Positions 1-9,173 of a DNA stretch of 64,000 nt are shown piece by piece (position 1 is the stretch's first letter; every line of letters starts with the position of its first letter). Both the position numbers and the translations under genes were made by a program. Source of the stretch: an uncultured Aliiroseovarius sp. (GTDB taxonomy: Bacteria > Pseudomonadota > Alphaproteobacteria > Rhodobacterales > Rhodobacteraceae); the NCBI RefSeq assembly GCF_947492455.1, contig NZ_CANLNB010000003.1, positions 310,001 through 374,000 on the forward strand, written 5' to 3'. A model generated the notes under the pieces. That model saw only the letters and a program-made list of their open reading frames with translations. It did not search any database and had not been told where the DNA came from.

Positions 1-188
1 ACCAGCTTATCCGGGGCCAGCAAATCCGTCTCGCGCGTGCCGGGTGCGCCGCCCATGACATGGACGCCTGCGGTGAAGGGGGCGTCGCCCACCAAGACGG
101 TGGCGCCAGTCTTGATCACTGCATCATCGGCATTGCCTACACGCAGTCCGTCCACATCGGTGATCAGGTTCTTTGGTCCCGGTTTCAT
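1..188 (-). CDS. P1 (DmpA-like) family peptidase, N-terminal part only
   Basis: The minus-strand reading frame starts at ATG 188 and runs off the window after about 62 residues. The visible start contains LITDVDGLRVGNADDA, then TGATVLVGD and GGAPGTRETDLL. This pattern is characteristic of the P1/DmpA (peptidase family S58) N-terminal nucleophile aminopeptidases, which self-cleave into two subunits; the cleavage site lies outside the window. An AGAGGA Shine-Dalgarno sits 5-8 bases before the ATG. The gene follows the SDR gene on the same strand with a 72-base gap that holds a G/C hairpin. Family assignment is good. The substrate (D-amino acid peptides or others) cannot be told. Confidence 0.75.
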   Translation of the reverse strand, partial: MKPGPKNLITDVDGLRVGNADDAVIKTGATVLVGDAPFTAGVHVMGGAPGTRETDLLAPDKL

Positions 189-228
189 CACGTCCTCTGC
201 TTTTTCTTGTTACAAATATCCCACGGGG

Positions 229-250
229 GTCTGGGGGTGTGAAACCCCCA
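229..250 (-). repeat. C/G-rich intergenic hairpin after the SDR gene
   Basis: CTGGGGG and CCCCCAG form a 7-bp stem around a 7-base loop in the gap between the SDR gene and the P1-peptidase gene. The following minus-strand bases include ACCCCC and GGATATTT. This resembles the CCCC-GATATTT intergenic elements common in Rhodobacteraceae genomes. It has no U-tract, so a role as a terminator is uncertain. Confidence 0.4.
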
Positions 251-260
251 GCTGCCAAGC

Positions 261-1007
261 TCAGATACAGCGCCCGCCATCTACTTCCATCGCCACGCCC
301 GTCACCATGCTGGCCTCGTCCGAGCACAGGAAACAGGCGGCGTTGCCCATATCCTCGGGCGTCGAGAACCGGCCGATCGGAATGGTCGAGATGAACTTCG
401 CGCGCATCTCTGGTGTGTCTTCGCCCATGAAGCTGGACAAAAGTGGGGTTTCGCCCGCCACGGGGCAGATCGCGTTCACCCGCACCCCATGCGGTGCCAG
501 CTCGACCGCCATGGCCTTGGTCGCGGTGATCATCCAACCTTTCGAGGCATTGTACCAGTTCAGGTTCGGGCGCGGGCTAAGCCCCGCGGTCGAGGCGACG
601 TTCAACACCGCCCCGGTGCCCGCGGCCTTCATCCCCGGCACGAAATAACGGGCGGTCAGATAAACGGATTTGGCATTCACGGCCAAGACGCGGTCAAATT
701 CGCCCTCGTCGACCTCTTCCATCGGTTTGGGCAGATGGGTGATGCCTGCGTTGTTTACCACGATGTCCACATGACCCCACAGCTCGTGCGCCGCCCGCGC
801 CATTTGCGCGACACTGTCGCCGGACGAGACATCCACATGGTGCGCCACACCGCCGACTTCGGCAGCGACCTCGCGGGCCAGTTCGTCATTCAGATCGGCC
901 ACCATCACCCGCGCGCCTTCAGCTGCGAATTTGCGAACGATCCCGGCCCCAAAGCCCGATGCGCCGCCGGTAACGATGGCTGTTTTATTGTGAAGCCGCA
1001 TATTCAT
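261..1007 (-). CDS. SDR family NAD(P)-dependent oxidoreductase (FabG-like)
   Basis: The 248-residue product is a classical short-chain dehydrogenase. It has the cofactor motif TGGASGFG (residues 13-20), NNAG (85-88), the catalytic Ser near residue 139 and the YxxxK pair Tyr152/Lys156, and ends with VDGG as FabG-like enzymes do. It would interconvert a keto and a hydroxyl group on an unidentified substrate, in the cytoplasm. MNMRL could start at 1007 or at the third codon. It precedes the P1 peptidase on the same strand. The closest analogues are often annotated 3-oxoacyl-ACP reductase or glucose dehydrogenase, but nothing here fixes the substrate. Confidence 0.85.
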   Translation of the reverse strand: MNMRLHNKTAIVTGGASGFGAGIVRKFAAEGARVMVADLNDELAREVAAEVGGVAHHVDVSSGDSVAQMARAAHELWGHVDIVVNNAGITHLPKPMEEVDEGEFDRVLAVNAKSVYLTARYFVPGMKAAGTGAVLNVASTAGLSPRPNLNWYNASKGWMITATKAMAVELAPHGVRVNAICPVAGETPLLSSFMGEDTPEMRAKFISTIPIGRFSTPEDMGNAACFLCSDEASMVTGVAMEVDGGRCI

Positions 1008-1054
1008 CTCCTGATTGCAGGATCAGATTGCGCCCAATTCAGCCCGCGCGCAAG

Positions 1055-2212
1055 TCAGGCGCGCATGACCTGCCACTTGGTCGCAGACAGCCCCGCGAAG
1101 CGTGCGAATCGCGCGAGTTCGGCATCCAGTTTCGCGTGACGCGCGCTGCCCCAGCGGGTGCCGGGTTCCGGCCAGAACCCGATGACGGTCAATTCACCGG
1201 ACTTGCGATCCGCCTTTAGCTCGATCCGCCCAACAAAGCGGTCACCTTCCAGCAACGGATAGACGTAATAACCCCACCGGCGCTTGGCTTTCGGGACGAA
1301 CATCTCGTTGCGATAGTCAAAGCCAAAGAGCTTCTCCAACCGCGCGCGGTCGCGGATGGCGGGATCGAACGGGTTGAGGATCCGCAGGCGCGAGGTGGGG
1401 GCAGAGAGTGTGTCCAACCGCGCCTCTATATCGGCGGGCGCGAGGGCAGCGTAGCTGCCGCCGTCTGCAGTTTCGACCTCGACCGGGACCAGCGCGGCCG
1501 TGTCGCACCACACCTTTGCCTCGCGCGCGGACATGGCGTCCCAGAAGCGGCCGATTTCGCCAGTCGTGCCAAAGGACAGCCGATCCAATGCGCCGCGGCA
1601 CAGCCAATCGACAGCCTTGTGATCCGGGGCGGGATCATGGGACGGAAAGACCCGCTCGCCCAGATCATAGAACTTCACGAAGTTCTTTCGGTGGCATGTG
1701 GCAAGCTCGCCCGCATACCACATCTGGTCCAGCGCCTTCTTGTGCGGAGGCCGCGCCCACATCTCGCGCTTTTCAACCTTTGTGTCGAAGGCGTGGGTGG
1801 ATAGAGCCCCCTCGCGCGCGATGCGGTTGCGGATCTCGGCGATCTGCGCTTTTCCAAGCCCAGATTGGTACCATTCCGACCGACCCATATATTCGCCCAG
1901 CCGGTCAAACTGACGCCGCCAATAGGGCAGCACGCGCATGTCGATCAGGCTGGCATCATGGGTGAAATGCTCGAACAATGCGCGGCCCGAGAGCTGCTTC
2001 CAGATCGCGCCTTCGCGGATGTTCTGGTTGCGGCTCCACAGGATGTGATTATGCGCGCGGGTAACGTTGCGGATCGTGTCGATCTGCACGAAGCCCAGCC
2101 GCCAGATCATGTCCTGCAGGTCGAACACACCGGTCGGCGTGGCCGAAAGCAGGTTCGTCGACAGCCAAAGATGCCGCGCTTGCCGGTTCGAGATCTTCAG
2201 CGCGGCCCCCAT
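1055..2212 (-). CDS. YcaQ-type winged-helix DNA glycosylase (interstrand crosslink repair)
   Basis: The 385-residue product belongs to the winged-helix HTH_42/YcaQ family (AlkX in some literature), DNA glycosylases that unhook interstrand crosslinks and bulky alkylations. Recognisable parts are the N-terminal ARHLWLSTNLL stretch, the block RLGFVQIDTI...RAHNHILWSRN, the segment PYWRRQFDRLGEYMG, and the C-terminal RRWGYYVYPLLEGDRFVGRIELK. It is full length for the family. Its start codon is immediately adjacent to the thioesterase stop (TAA then ATG), so the two are probably co-transcribed. No physiological link between crosslink repair and the thioesterase is evident. Confidence 0.85.
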   Translation of the reverse strand: MGAALKISNRQARHLWLSTNLLSATPTGVFDLQDMIWRLGFVQIDTIRNVTRAHNHILWSRNQNIREGAIWKQLSGRALFEHFTHDASLIDMRVLPYWRRQFDRLGEYMGRSEWYQSGLGKAQIAEIRNRIAREGALSTHAFDTKVEKREMWARPPHKKALDQMWYAGELATCHRKNFVKFYDLGERVFPSHDPAPDHKAVDWLCRGALDRLSFGTTGEIGRFWDAMSAREAKVWCDTAALVPVEVETADGGSYAALAPADIEARLDTLSAPTSRLRILNPFDPAIRDRARLEKLFGFDYRNEMFVPKAKRRWGYYVYPLLEGDRFVGRIELKADRKSGELTVIGFWPEPGTRWGSARHAKLDAELARFARFAGLSATKWQVMRA

Positions 2213-2635
2213 TTAACTCTCGACCAAGAAGGCTTGCATCTGGGCTTTCAGATCCTCATCGATCACTGTGGCCTTGCGGGCCTCAAGGTCCATCAAGACG
2301 CATTTCGCCGTCACGTCGAACAACAGTTCATCATCCGTGCCGCGATACATCCAGTGTTGGAAGGTGGCCGAGCGGCGACCAACCTCGGCAATGCCCGAGC
2401 GCATATAGACCCATTCGCCCGCAAGAACCTCGCGGTGATAGGTGGCGTCGGAGTGGACCATGGCAAAGGCCTGACGGCGCCCGCCGGTCAGCTGGTCATG
2501 TCCCAGCCCGAAGGCAGTCATCAGGCCCAAACCGGCATCCGAGACGCAGCCGAAATAGCGGCTGATGTTCATGTGCCCCAGCATGTCGCAGTCAATTGGG
2601 TCGATCACCCGGCGGAAGGTTTCGATGATGGCCAT
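2213..2635 (-). CDS. Acyl-CoA thioesterase, 4HBT hotdog fold
   Basis: The 140-residue product is a single hotdog-fold domain. It carries the family signature DCDMLGHMNISRYF near residues 15-28, where the Asp and the HMN stretch form the acyl-CoA thioesterase site. It likely hydrolyses an acyl-CoA to the free acid in the cytoplasm; chain length is unknown. It lies 11 bases after the aldehyde dehydrogenase and abuts the YcaQ-like gene, suggesting one transcript from the ABC transporter through YcaQ. Confidence 0.8.
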   Translation of the reverse strand: MAIIETFRRVIDPIDCDMLGHMNISRYFGCVSDAGLGLMTAFGLGHDQLTGGRRQAFAMVHSDATYHREVLAGEWVYMRSGIAEVGRRSATFQHWMYRGTDDELLFDVTAKCVLMDLEARKATVIDEDLKAQMQAFLVES

Positions 2636-2646
2636 TGGGCCTCCTG

Positions 2647-4086
2647 TCAGTCGTGTTTTGCGGCGACGGTTTTCAGCTGCGAAAACCCGTAAAGCGCCTC
2701 AAACCCTTTTTCGCGCCCGTGGCCCGATTTGCCAACCCCGCCGAAGGGCAATTCGACGCCGCCTCCCGCACCGTAATTGTTGATAAAAACCTGACCGGCG
2801 CGCAGACGTTTGGCCAGCCGCATCTGGCGGGCACCATTGGCGGTCCAGATGCTGGCGACCAAACCAAAGTCGGTGGAATTGGCGATCTGGGTGGCTTCGT
2901 TTTCGGTGTCGAAGGGAATTATGACCTGCACCGGGCCGAAGACCTCGTCACGGGCCAGTGGGTGGTTGGGCGGAACGTCGGCAAAGAGGGTCGGGGCCAC
3001 GTAGTGACCGCCCTTGGGAGTGTCGGTGATCTGGCCGCGCCCAGCGACTTTCAAATCAGAGCCTTGAGCTAGAAAACCGGTCACGATCTCTTTTTGACGG
3101 GCTGAGATCAGCGGGCCGACGTTCAGGTCCGCCTCGGCCGGCCCCACGCACAGCGCGTCATAGGCCGCCCCCATCCGCGCCACGACCTCATCATAGACCC
3201 CGCGCTGCACCAAGATGCGCGAACTGGCCGAACACGTCTGACCCGCGTTCTGAATGCAGGCGCCCACAAGGAAGGGCAGGGCGGCGTCCAGATCGGCGTC
3301 GTCAAAGACCAGTTGGGGCGACTTGCCCCCAAGCTCCAGCGTCACCGGTACGACGTTTTGGGCCGCTGCGGCTTGCACCAGACCGCCCACGGGGACCGAG
3401 CCGGTGAAGCTGATGTGGTCCACGTCGGGATGCGCGGAAAGGGCTGCACCTGCTTCATCGCCCAGCCCGGTCACCACGTTCAGCGCGCCCTTGGGCAGGC
3501 CTGCTTCTTCGGCCAGTCGCGCGAAGGCAAGCGCGGTCAGACAGGCCTCTTCTGCGGGTTTCAAGACGCAGGCATTGCCCATTGCCAAAGCCGCCCCGAC
3601 CGAGCGCCCGATGATCTGCATGGGATAGTTCCACGGCACGATATGGCCCGTGACGCCATGCGGTTCGCGCAGGGTATAGACGGTGTAACCATCCAGATAG
3701 GGGATGGTTTCGCCCATCACCTTATCCGCCGCGCCTCCGTAGAATTCCATGTAACGCGCCAGTGCGATGGCATCGTTGCGGGCTTGCGTCAGGGGCTTGC
3801 CAACATCGCGGGCTTCCAGAGCGGTCAGGTCGTCGATGCGGGTCTGAACCAACTGCCCGATCCGGGTCAGGATGCGTCCGCGCTCGGCCGCGGTCATGCG
3901 CCCCCAGTCGCTGTCGAGCGCGTCGCGGGCGGCCGAGACCGCCGCGTCCACGTCCTGCGCCGTACCACGCCCGATGCGCGCAATTTCTAATCCGGTCGAG
4001 GGATCCTCCACCGGTAAGGTGTCTTTTGTCTTCTGCCAGCTTCCGCCAATCAGGATTTCTGTGGGATTAAACCAAAGCGCGTCCAT
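2647..4086 (-). CDS. NAD(P)-dependent aldehyde dehydrogenase
   Basis: The 479-residue product is a full-length ALDH. The Rossmann part has PWNYP (151-155) and FTGS. The general base is Glu251 in ELGGKSPQ and the nucleophile is Cys285 in NAGQTCSASSR. The C-terminal part has the PFGGVGKSGHGREKG signature. It oxidises an aldehyde to an acid; it resembles betaine-, aminobutyraldehyde- or gamma-glutamyl-type ALDHs, and the exact aldehyde cannot be told. Its start codon directly abuts the stop of the double-ATPase ABC gene, so it is probably made with the transporter and may act on what the transporter imports. Confidence 0.88.
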   Translation of the reverse strand: MDALWFNPTEILIGGSWQKTKDTLPVEDPSTGLEIARIGRGTAQDVDAAVSAARDALDSDWGRMTAAERGRILTRIGQLVQTRIDDLTALEARDVGKPLTQARNDAIALARYMEFYGGAADKVMGETIPYLDGYTVYTLREPHGVTGHIVPWNYPMQIIGRSVGAALAMGNACVLKPAEEACLTALAFARLAEEAGLPKGALNVVTGLGDEAGAALSAHPDVDHISFTGSVPVGGLVQAAAAQNVVPVTLELGGKSPQLVFDDADLDAALPFLVGACIQNAGQTCSASSRILVQRGVYDEVVARMGAAYDALCVGPAEADLNVGPLISARQKEIVTGFLAQGSDLKVAGRGQITDTPKGGHYVAPTLFADVPPNHPLARDEVFGPVQVIIPFDTENEATQIANSTDFGLVASIWTANGARQMRLAKRLRAGQVFINNYGAGGGVELPFGGVGKSGHGREKGFEALYGFSQLKTVAAKHD

Positions 4087-5664
4087 TCAAGCCGTCCTCC
4101 ACGCGGGCGGAATGACCGGCGCCGCGTTTATCAGGTTTCGTGTGTAGTCATGTTGTGGGTGGGTGAAGACCGCCTCGGTTTCGCCCTCTTCCACGATCTG
4201 CCCCGCGCGCATGACCAACACGCGGTCGGTGACATTGCGCACGACGCCAAGGTCGTGGCTGATGAACAGATAGGCCAGCCCGTGCTTGGCTTGCAGGTCG
4301 GCCAGAAGGTCCAGAATATCCGCGCGGATCGAGACATCCAGCGCCGACACAGCTTCGTCCAGCAGGATCAGTTCCGGGCGCAGGATCAGGGCGCGGGCAA
4401 TGGCGATGCGCTGGCGTTGGCCGCCAGAGAACTCGTGCGGATAACGGGTCATGGCCTCGCCCGGCAAGCCGACCTCGGCCAGCGCGTGCCGCGCACGATC
4501 GCGCCAATTCTCGGGCCGCTTTCCCAGCAGATGGAACGGCTCGGCGACCAGTTTTTCAACCGTCCAGCGTGGATTGAAACTGCCATAGGGATCTTGGAAC
4601 ACGACTTGAAGCCCGGCACGGCGAGCGGGGTCCATATCGGGTGTGATGGGCGTCCCGTTCAACAGAATTTCCCCACCTTGCAACGCCTCAAGCCCCAGAA
4701 TGGCGCGGCTGAGCGTGGACTTCCCGCAGCCGCTTTCGCCCACCAACCCAAGGCTTTCCCCCGTGTTCAGCGTGAAACTGACGCCATCCACCGCGCGGAA
4801 TTGCGGGGCAGGGCCAAACAGGCGAGTGCGGGGCAGGGGGTAGTCACGTACGGCGTTTTTAACCTGAAGAAGCGGCGCGGCGCTGGGCCGCGCGGCGCCG
4901 TCGGGGGCGTGGCTGGAGGCTTCTAATAGCTGCCGCGTGTATGGGTGCGACATGGTACGAAAGAGTGTTTCGGTCGCGCCCTGCTCGACGATTTCGCCCT
5001 TGCGCATAACCGCGACGTGATCGGCCATCCCGGCGACCACGGCCAGATCATGGGTGATCAGCAGCAGGCCCATACCTTCCTCGGCGACGAGTTCCTTCAG
5101 AAGATCGAGGATCTGCGCCTGCGTCGTGACGTCCAGCGCGGTGGTGGGTTCGTCCGCGATCAGAAGGTCCGGGTGCAGGGCGATGGCCATGGCGATGCAG
5201 ACGCGCTGACGCTGGCCGCCGGACAGCTCGTGCGGATAGCGGTCCAGCGGGAAGCGATCTTGCGGCAGGCCCACGCGGGACAGTTTCTCGGCAGCGATGC
5301 GCAAGGCATCTGCCTTCGAGGTGTCCGTGTGGATCAGCAGCGTCTCGGCCACCTGATCGCCGATGGTTTTTACGGGGTTCAGTGCGGTCATCGGCTCCTG
5401 AAAGATCATCGAAATCCGCCGACCGCGAATGTCGCAGAGCGCGGGTTCGTCTAGCGTCGACAGGTCCGTTTCGTCCAACATGACCCGCCCCGAGACCTCG
5501 GCCCCGCGGGGCAGAAGGCCCATTAATGCTAGTGCAGTCATCGACTTGCCCGACCCGCTTTCGCCCACCAGCCCGACCACCTGACCGGGCGCAATGGACA
5601 GGTCGACATCGCGCAGGATGGGCGTTTCGTGGATCGACAGCGAGAGGTTCTGGATCTTAATCAT
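4087..5664 (-). CDS. Peptide/nickel-type ABC transporter, fused double ATPase subunit
   Basis: The 525-residue protein fuses two nucleotide-binding domains like YejF or GsiA. The first has GESGSGKS, the signature [10 protein letters not shown] and Walker B LLIADEP. The second has [18 protein letters not shown] and [12 protein letters not shown]. Such fused ATPases energise Dpp/Opp/Gsi importers of peptides, opines or similar solutes. It overlaps the following permease gene by 4 bases (ATGA), which makes co-translation likely. All catalytic motifs are intact. Confidence 0.9.
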   Translation of the reverse strand: MIKIQNLSLSIHETPILRDVDLSIAPGQVVGLVGESGSGKSMTALALMGLLPRGAEVSGRVMLDETDLSTLDEPALCDIRGRRISMIFQEPMTALNPVKTIGDQVAETLLIHTDTSKADALRIAAEKLSRVGLPQDRFPLDRYPHELSGGQRQRVCIAMAIALHPDLLIADEPTTALDVTTQAQILDLLKELVAEEGMGLLLITHDLAVVAGMADHVAVMRKGEIVEQGATETLFRTMSHPYTRQLLEASSHAPDGAARPSAAPLLQVKNAVRDYPLPRTRLFGPAPQFRAVDGVSFTLNTGESLGLVGESGCGKSTLSRAILGLEALQGGEILLNGTPITPDMDPARRAGLQVVFQDPYGSFNPRWTVEKLVAEPFHLLGKRPENWRDRARHALAEVGLPGEAMTRYPHEFSGGQRQRIAIARALILRPELILLDEAVSALDVSIRADILDLLADLQAKHGLAYLFISHDLGVVRNVTDRVLVMRAGQIVEEGETEAVFTHPQHDYTRNLINAAPVIPPAWRTA

Positions 5665-6485
5665 TCGCGCGCCCTTCTGATCCGGGGATCCAGCAGATCA
5701 CGCAGCCCGTCACCCATCAGGTTCAGCCCCAGCACCATGACGACAATCGCTAGCCCGGGAGCGATGGCAAGGCGCGGGGTCGAATAGATCATGGTCTGCG
5801 CGTCGGCCAACATCCGACCCCAACTGGGGGTGGGGGGCTGCGCGCCAAGGCCCACATAGCTGAGCCCCGCCTCGGCCAGAATGCCCAACGAAAACTGGAT
5901 GGTTCCCTGCACGATCAACAGGTTGGCGATGTTGGGCAGGATGTGCTCGACACTGATGCGGGCCTTGCCTTTTCCGGCCACACGGGCGGCCATGATGAAC
6001 TCGCGCGTCCAGATGGTCAGCGCGCCACCGCGGGCGACACGGGCGAAGACCGGGATGTTGAAGATACCGATGGCGATGATCGCGTTGGTGGCGGACGGGC
6101 CGAAGGTGGCGGTGATCAAGATCGCGATGACCAGAGAGGGGAAGGCGAAAATCAGGTCATTGCCGCGCATGATGATTTCATCCAGCCAGCCGCCTCGATT
6201 GGCGGCGGCCATCAGGCCCAGTGGCACGCCTAGCCCCAAGCCGATGCCGACGGCCAAGACGGCGACGGCGATGGAGATCCGTCCGCCCTCCATCAGCATG
6301 GACAGAAGGTCTCGGCCGAAGTGATCGGTGCCAAGCAGATACTCAGCCGACGGCGCCTTCAGCTTGTCCGCGATGTTCAACGCGGTGACGTCATAAGGCG
6401 TCCACAGAAACGAGATCAACGCAGCGGCCAAGAGCACAACGCTAAGCACAGCGCCGATCCAAAGCTGGGCGGGTAGGCGGGTCAT
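5661..6485 (-). CDS. ABC transporter permease, DppC/OppC type
   Basis: The 274-residue membrane protein has about six hydrophobic segments and an N-terminal DppC-like segment including SAEYLLGTDHFGRDLLSMLM. It also has the EAA-loop region ending in HILPNIANLLIVQG and the C-terminal GDGLRDLLDPR typical of this family. It pairs with the DppB-type permease that precedes it with a 4-base overlap. It forms the inner-membrane channel of a peptide-type importer. The substrate is unknown. Confidence 0.9.
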   Translation of the reverse strand: MTRLPAQLWIGAVLSVVLLAAALISFLWTPYDVTALNIADKLKAPSAEYLLGTDHFGRDLLSMLMEGGRISIAVAVLAVGIGLGLGVPLGLMAAANRGGWLDEIIMRGNDLIFAFPSLVIAILITATFGPSATNAIIAIGIFNIPVFARVARGGALTIWTREFIMAARVAGKGKARISVEHILPNIANLLIVQGTIQFSLGILAEAGLSYVGLGAQPPTPSWGRMLADAQTMIYSTPRLAIAPGLAIVVMVLGLNLMGDGLRDLLDPRIRRARE

Positions 6486-7429
6486 GCGCGCCTCCTGAGC
6501 CGGGGGTCCACGACCGCATAGGCCACGTCCACAAGGAAAGTCACAAGGATGACCGCGAAGACCAACAGCATGACCACGCTTTCAACGACAACGAGGTCGC
6601 GCTGGGTGATCGCTTGGAAAATCAGTCGCCCGAGGCCGGGCAGGAAGAACACGTTTTCAATGATGATCGCGCCTGCCAGAAGGAAGCTGAACTGCAGCCC
6701 GATGATGGTCAGAACCGGGATCATGGCATTGCGCAGCGCGTGGCGTCGGGTGGCCTGCGCGACGCTTAGCCCCTTGGCGCGGGCGGTGCGCATGTAGTCT
6801 TGGTGCAGCACGTCCAAGAGCGACGAGCGCATGACGCGCGCAAGGATCGATGCCTGCGGCAGGGCAAGCGCGATGGCGGGCAGGGTGAGCGCTTTCACCG
6901 CAGGGCTGATGCCAGTGTCCCACCCCGGAAAGCCGCCCGCCGAGAACCAGCGTAGCTGCACTGCGAAGACCAGAACCAGCAGCATGGCGAACCAGAAATT
7001 CGGCACCGCGATGCCCATCTGGGTCGCGCCCATGATGGTGTAATCCGTCATCTGTCCGCGACGTGCGGCGGCGATCAGGCCGACGGGAATGGCGATCAGC
7101 GTGGACAGGATCAGGGCAAACAGGGCCAGCGGCAGGGATACCTGAAGGCGTTCCAGAACCAGCTCGGACACGGGTACACGATAGGTATATGACGTGCCGA
7201 AATCCCCGACTAAAAGCCCGCCGATCCAGTTGACATAGCGCGTGGTCACGGATCCATTCAGGCCCAGATCATCACGCAGGGCCGCGACTGTGTCAGGCGA
7301 CGCATTCAGCCCCAGCATGAACGAGGCCGGGTCGCCGGGAATGACCTCGATCATCGCGAAGATCACCAGCGAGGCCACGATCAGGCTGGCCCCAAGCGAC
7401 AGGGCGCGGGTGATCAGATAACGCAACAT
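6482..7429 (-). CDS. ABC transporter permease, DppB/OppB type
   Basis: The 315-residue membrane protein shows the DppB start MLRYLITRALSLGASLIVAS, then IPGDPA, and the conserved block DYMRTARAKGLS followed by RHALRNAMIPVLTIIGLQF. It is the first transporter gene of the minus-strand set. In most Dpp/Opp operons a periplasmic binding protein gene is next to this gene; here mipZ lies upstream instead. The binding protein must be encoded elsewhere or is borrowed. Confidence 0.9.
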   Translation of the reverse strand: MLRYLITRALSLGASLIVASLVIFAMIEVIPGDPASFMLGLNASPDTVAALRDDLGLNGSVTTRYVNWIGGLLVGDFGTSYTYRVPVSELVLERLQVSLPLALFALILSTLIAIPVGLIAAARRGQMTDYTIMGATQMGIAVPNFWFAMLLVLVFAVQLRWFSAGGFPGWDTGISPAVKALTLPAIALALPQASILARVMRSSLLDVLHQDYMRTARAKGLSVAQATRRHALRNAMIPVLTIIGLQFSFLLAGAIIIENVFFLPGLGRLIFQAITQRDLVVVESVVMLLVFAVILVTFLVDVAYAVVDPRLRRRA

Positions 7430-7491
7430 GAGGCGAGCCTAGCCCCTGAAAATGCCTGCGAAAAGAGAATTCGGCCTGCGGGGGCGCTGCG

Positions 7492-8304
7492 TCAGATTTT
7501 GACCTCGACACCCGGCAGGTTCAGGGCCTTCATCAGCTCGCGCAGTTCCTGACGGGCGGCCACGTTCGAGATGTTCATCTGCCCCATAACGCCAATGTCG
7601 CGCAGGTCCAGCAGGGTCAGGCCACGGGTAAACAGCTCGCGGAAGATAACGCGTTCATTAAAGCCGGGGGCCACGCGGAAGCCGATGCGGCGTGACAGTT
7701 CGTCAATCGCGTCGCCCATCTTCTTCTTGTTGTGCATCATCTGTGCGCCCAGACGGTTGCGCACGACGACCCAATCCATTGGCTTCAGCCCCGCTTTCGC
7801 GCGAAGCTGGCGAGCGTTCCAGACCATCTCGGAATACACTGACGGGCCGGTGACCTTGCCCGAGGTCGGATCGATATGCGCCAGCAGGTCGAAATCCACG
7901 AAACTGTCATTCAGCGGCGTCACCAGCGTATCAGCCAGCGAATGCGCCACTTGGCTTAGGCGGGTGTGCGAGCCGGGGCAGTCGATCAGGATAAAGTCTT
8001 GGCTGTGTTCGAGCGAGGCAATGGCCATCGCCAAGCGGCGGTCATACGGGTTCTCGCCGTCTTTCAGCTCGGACGGGTCAATGTCGGGCAAATCGTGGTA
8101 TTCGGGCGTCGGCAGATTGGTGCCTTCACGCTCCATCGTGACCTTGCGGTTTTCGATGAACCGGCCAAAGGTTTGCTGGCGCAAGTCCAGATCCAGCACG
8201 CCCACCCGGTGCCCCAAGCGTGACAGCGAGGTCGCCACATGCATCGACACGGTCGACTTGCCCGCACCGCCCTTTTCGTTCCCGACAACAATAATATGTG
8301 CCAC
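7492..8304 (-). CDS. mipZ: Division-plane positioning ATPase MipZ
   Basis: The 270-residue product is a ParA/MinD-superfamily ATPase with the deviant P-loop EKGGAGKST at the N-terminus and LDLDLRQQTFGRFIENR just after. The switch region DFILIDCPG and the C-terminal GVMGQMNISNVAARQELREL fit MipZ closely. In Caulobacter MipZ binds ParB and forms a bipolar gradient that blocks FtsZ assembly away from midcell. It is a lone gene, transcribed away from the Lin0512 pair, with a 165-base divergent promoter region. Length and motifs are normal for the alphaproteobacterial protein. Confidence 0.93.
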   Translation of the reverse strand: MAHIIVVGNEKGGAGKSTVSMHVATSLSRLGHRVGVLDLDLRQQTFGRFIENRKVTMEREGTNLPTPEYHDLPDIDPSELKDGENPYDRRLAMAIASLEHSQDFILIDCPGSHTRLSQVAHSLADTLVTPLNDSFVDFDLLAHIDPTSGKVTGPSVYSEMVWNARQLRAKAGLKPMDWVVVRNRLGAQMMHNKKKMGDAIDELSRRIGFRVAPGFNERVIFRELFTRGLTLLDLRDIGVMGQMNISNVAARQELRELMKALNLPGVEVKI

Positions 8305-8469
8305 GCCACTATCCCCGGTATCTTGAGTGTTTTTTTCTTTCGGCCACTATATGTCGCATCATTCGCAGGGGGAAGAGGCGCAAATCCAAATTGTACAACT
8401 CTTTCGCGAAGCTGGCCCTATGATCACAGCACGGCTGCGGTAAGCATGGACAAAACCTCAGGAGGCACG

Positions 8470-8814
8470 ATGGAAAAGAAACGCGTACTTGTTGAATTCG
8501 GTATGGGCACGTCGCTGCGCCGCGAAGACTATACCGAGGCCGCCGCCCGCGCGATCCGGGACGCGCTTTGGCATAACTCGGTCAACATGGCCGAGCTGTT
8601 CGGGTTCGAGAAAGCCGACATGATCGTGGATGTCGAAATCGCCGTGCAACAGCCCGATCAGGTCGATACCAGCCAGCTGGCCAAGGAGTTTCCCTATGGC
8701 AACATCTCGTTCGTCGTGAAGCACGGCGGCTTGGACATTGACAAGCCGCATGTGGGGAAGACGCTGATCGCCAATGTCGTCATTGCCGTATCCTTCATGA
8801 TGGAGGCCGCGTGA
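8470..8814 (+). CDS. Lin0512 family protein, first of tandem pair
   Basis: The 114-residue product starts with KRVLVEFGMGTSLRREDYTEAAARAIRDAL, the hallmark of the Lin0512 family (a Pfam/TIGRFAM family of unknown function). The ATG at 8470 is preferred because AGGAGG lies just before it; the upstream in-frame ATG has no such site. It is soluble, with no signal peptide or membrane segment. It overlaps its paralogue by one base (TGATG), so the two are probably translated together and may form a heteromer. Function is not known. Confidence 0.85.
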   Translation: MEKKRVLVEFGMGTSLRREDYTEAAARAIRDALWHNSVNMAELFGFEKADMIVDVEIAVQQPDQVDTSQLAKEFPYGNISFVVKHGGLDIDKPHVGKTLIANVVIAVSFMMEAA

Positions 8815-9170
8815 TGGGCGAGAAACGCATGATCCTTGAAATGGGGATGGGCAATGACCTTTACGGTCAGGACTATACCAAGGCGGCGTGTCGCGCGGTG
8901 CAGGACGCACTGCATCATTCGTCGATTACTCTGTTCTCGACACTGGGTCTGGACCATCAGGATATGCGCGTATCCGTGACCATCGGCGTGGCCGACCCGG
9001 AGCAGGTGGATTTGGAGGTTGTCCGCGCCGAACTCCCCCGAGGCCGCGCCGAGGTGCGCGCGGTGAAAGGCGGCATGAACACAGACAGCGCCGGTCAGGT
9101 GCATGTGGTGGCCACCGCCGCGATCGAGGCGTGGCTCCCGGATCAGGCGGGGAAGTGGCGGCTGGGCTAG
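8814..9170 (+). CDS. Lin0512 family protein, second of tandem pair
   Basis: The 118-residue paralogue of the preceding gene has the same N-terminal block (KRMILEMGMGNDLYGQDYTKAACRAVQDAL), followed by HSSITLF and a C-terminal AIEAWLPDQ that the first copy lacks. The ATG at 8814 shares its A with the TGA stop of the first gene; a GTG one codon earlier is possible. This copy keeps the DLYGQDYTKAA form that I take to be nearer the family consensus, whereas the first has SLRREDYTEAA. The function is unknown. Confidence 0.85.
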   Translation: MGEKRMILEMGMGNDLYGQDYTKAACRAVQDALHHSSITLFSTLGLDHQDMRVSVTIGVADPEQVDLEVVRAELPRGRAEVRAVKGGMNTDSAGQVHVVATAAIEAWLPDQAGKWRLG

Positions 9171-9173
9171 GCC

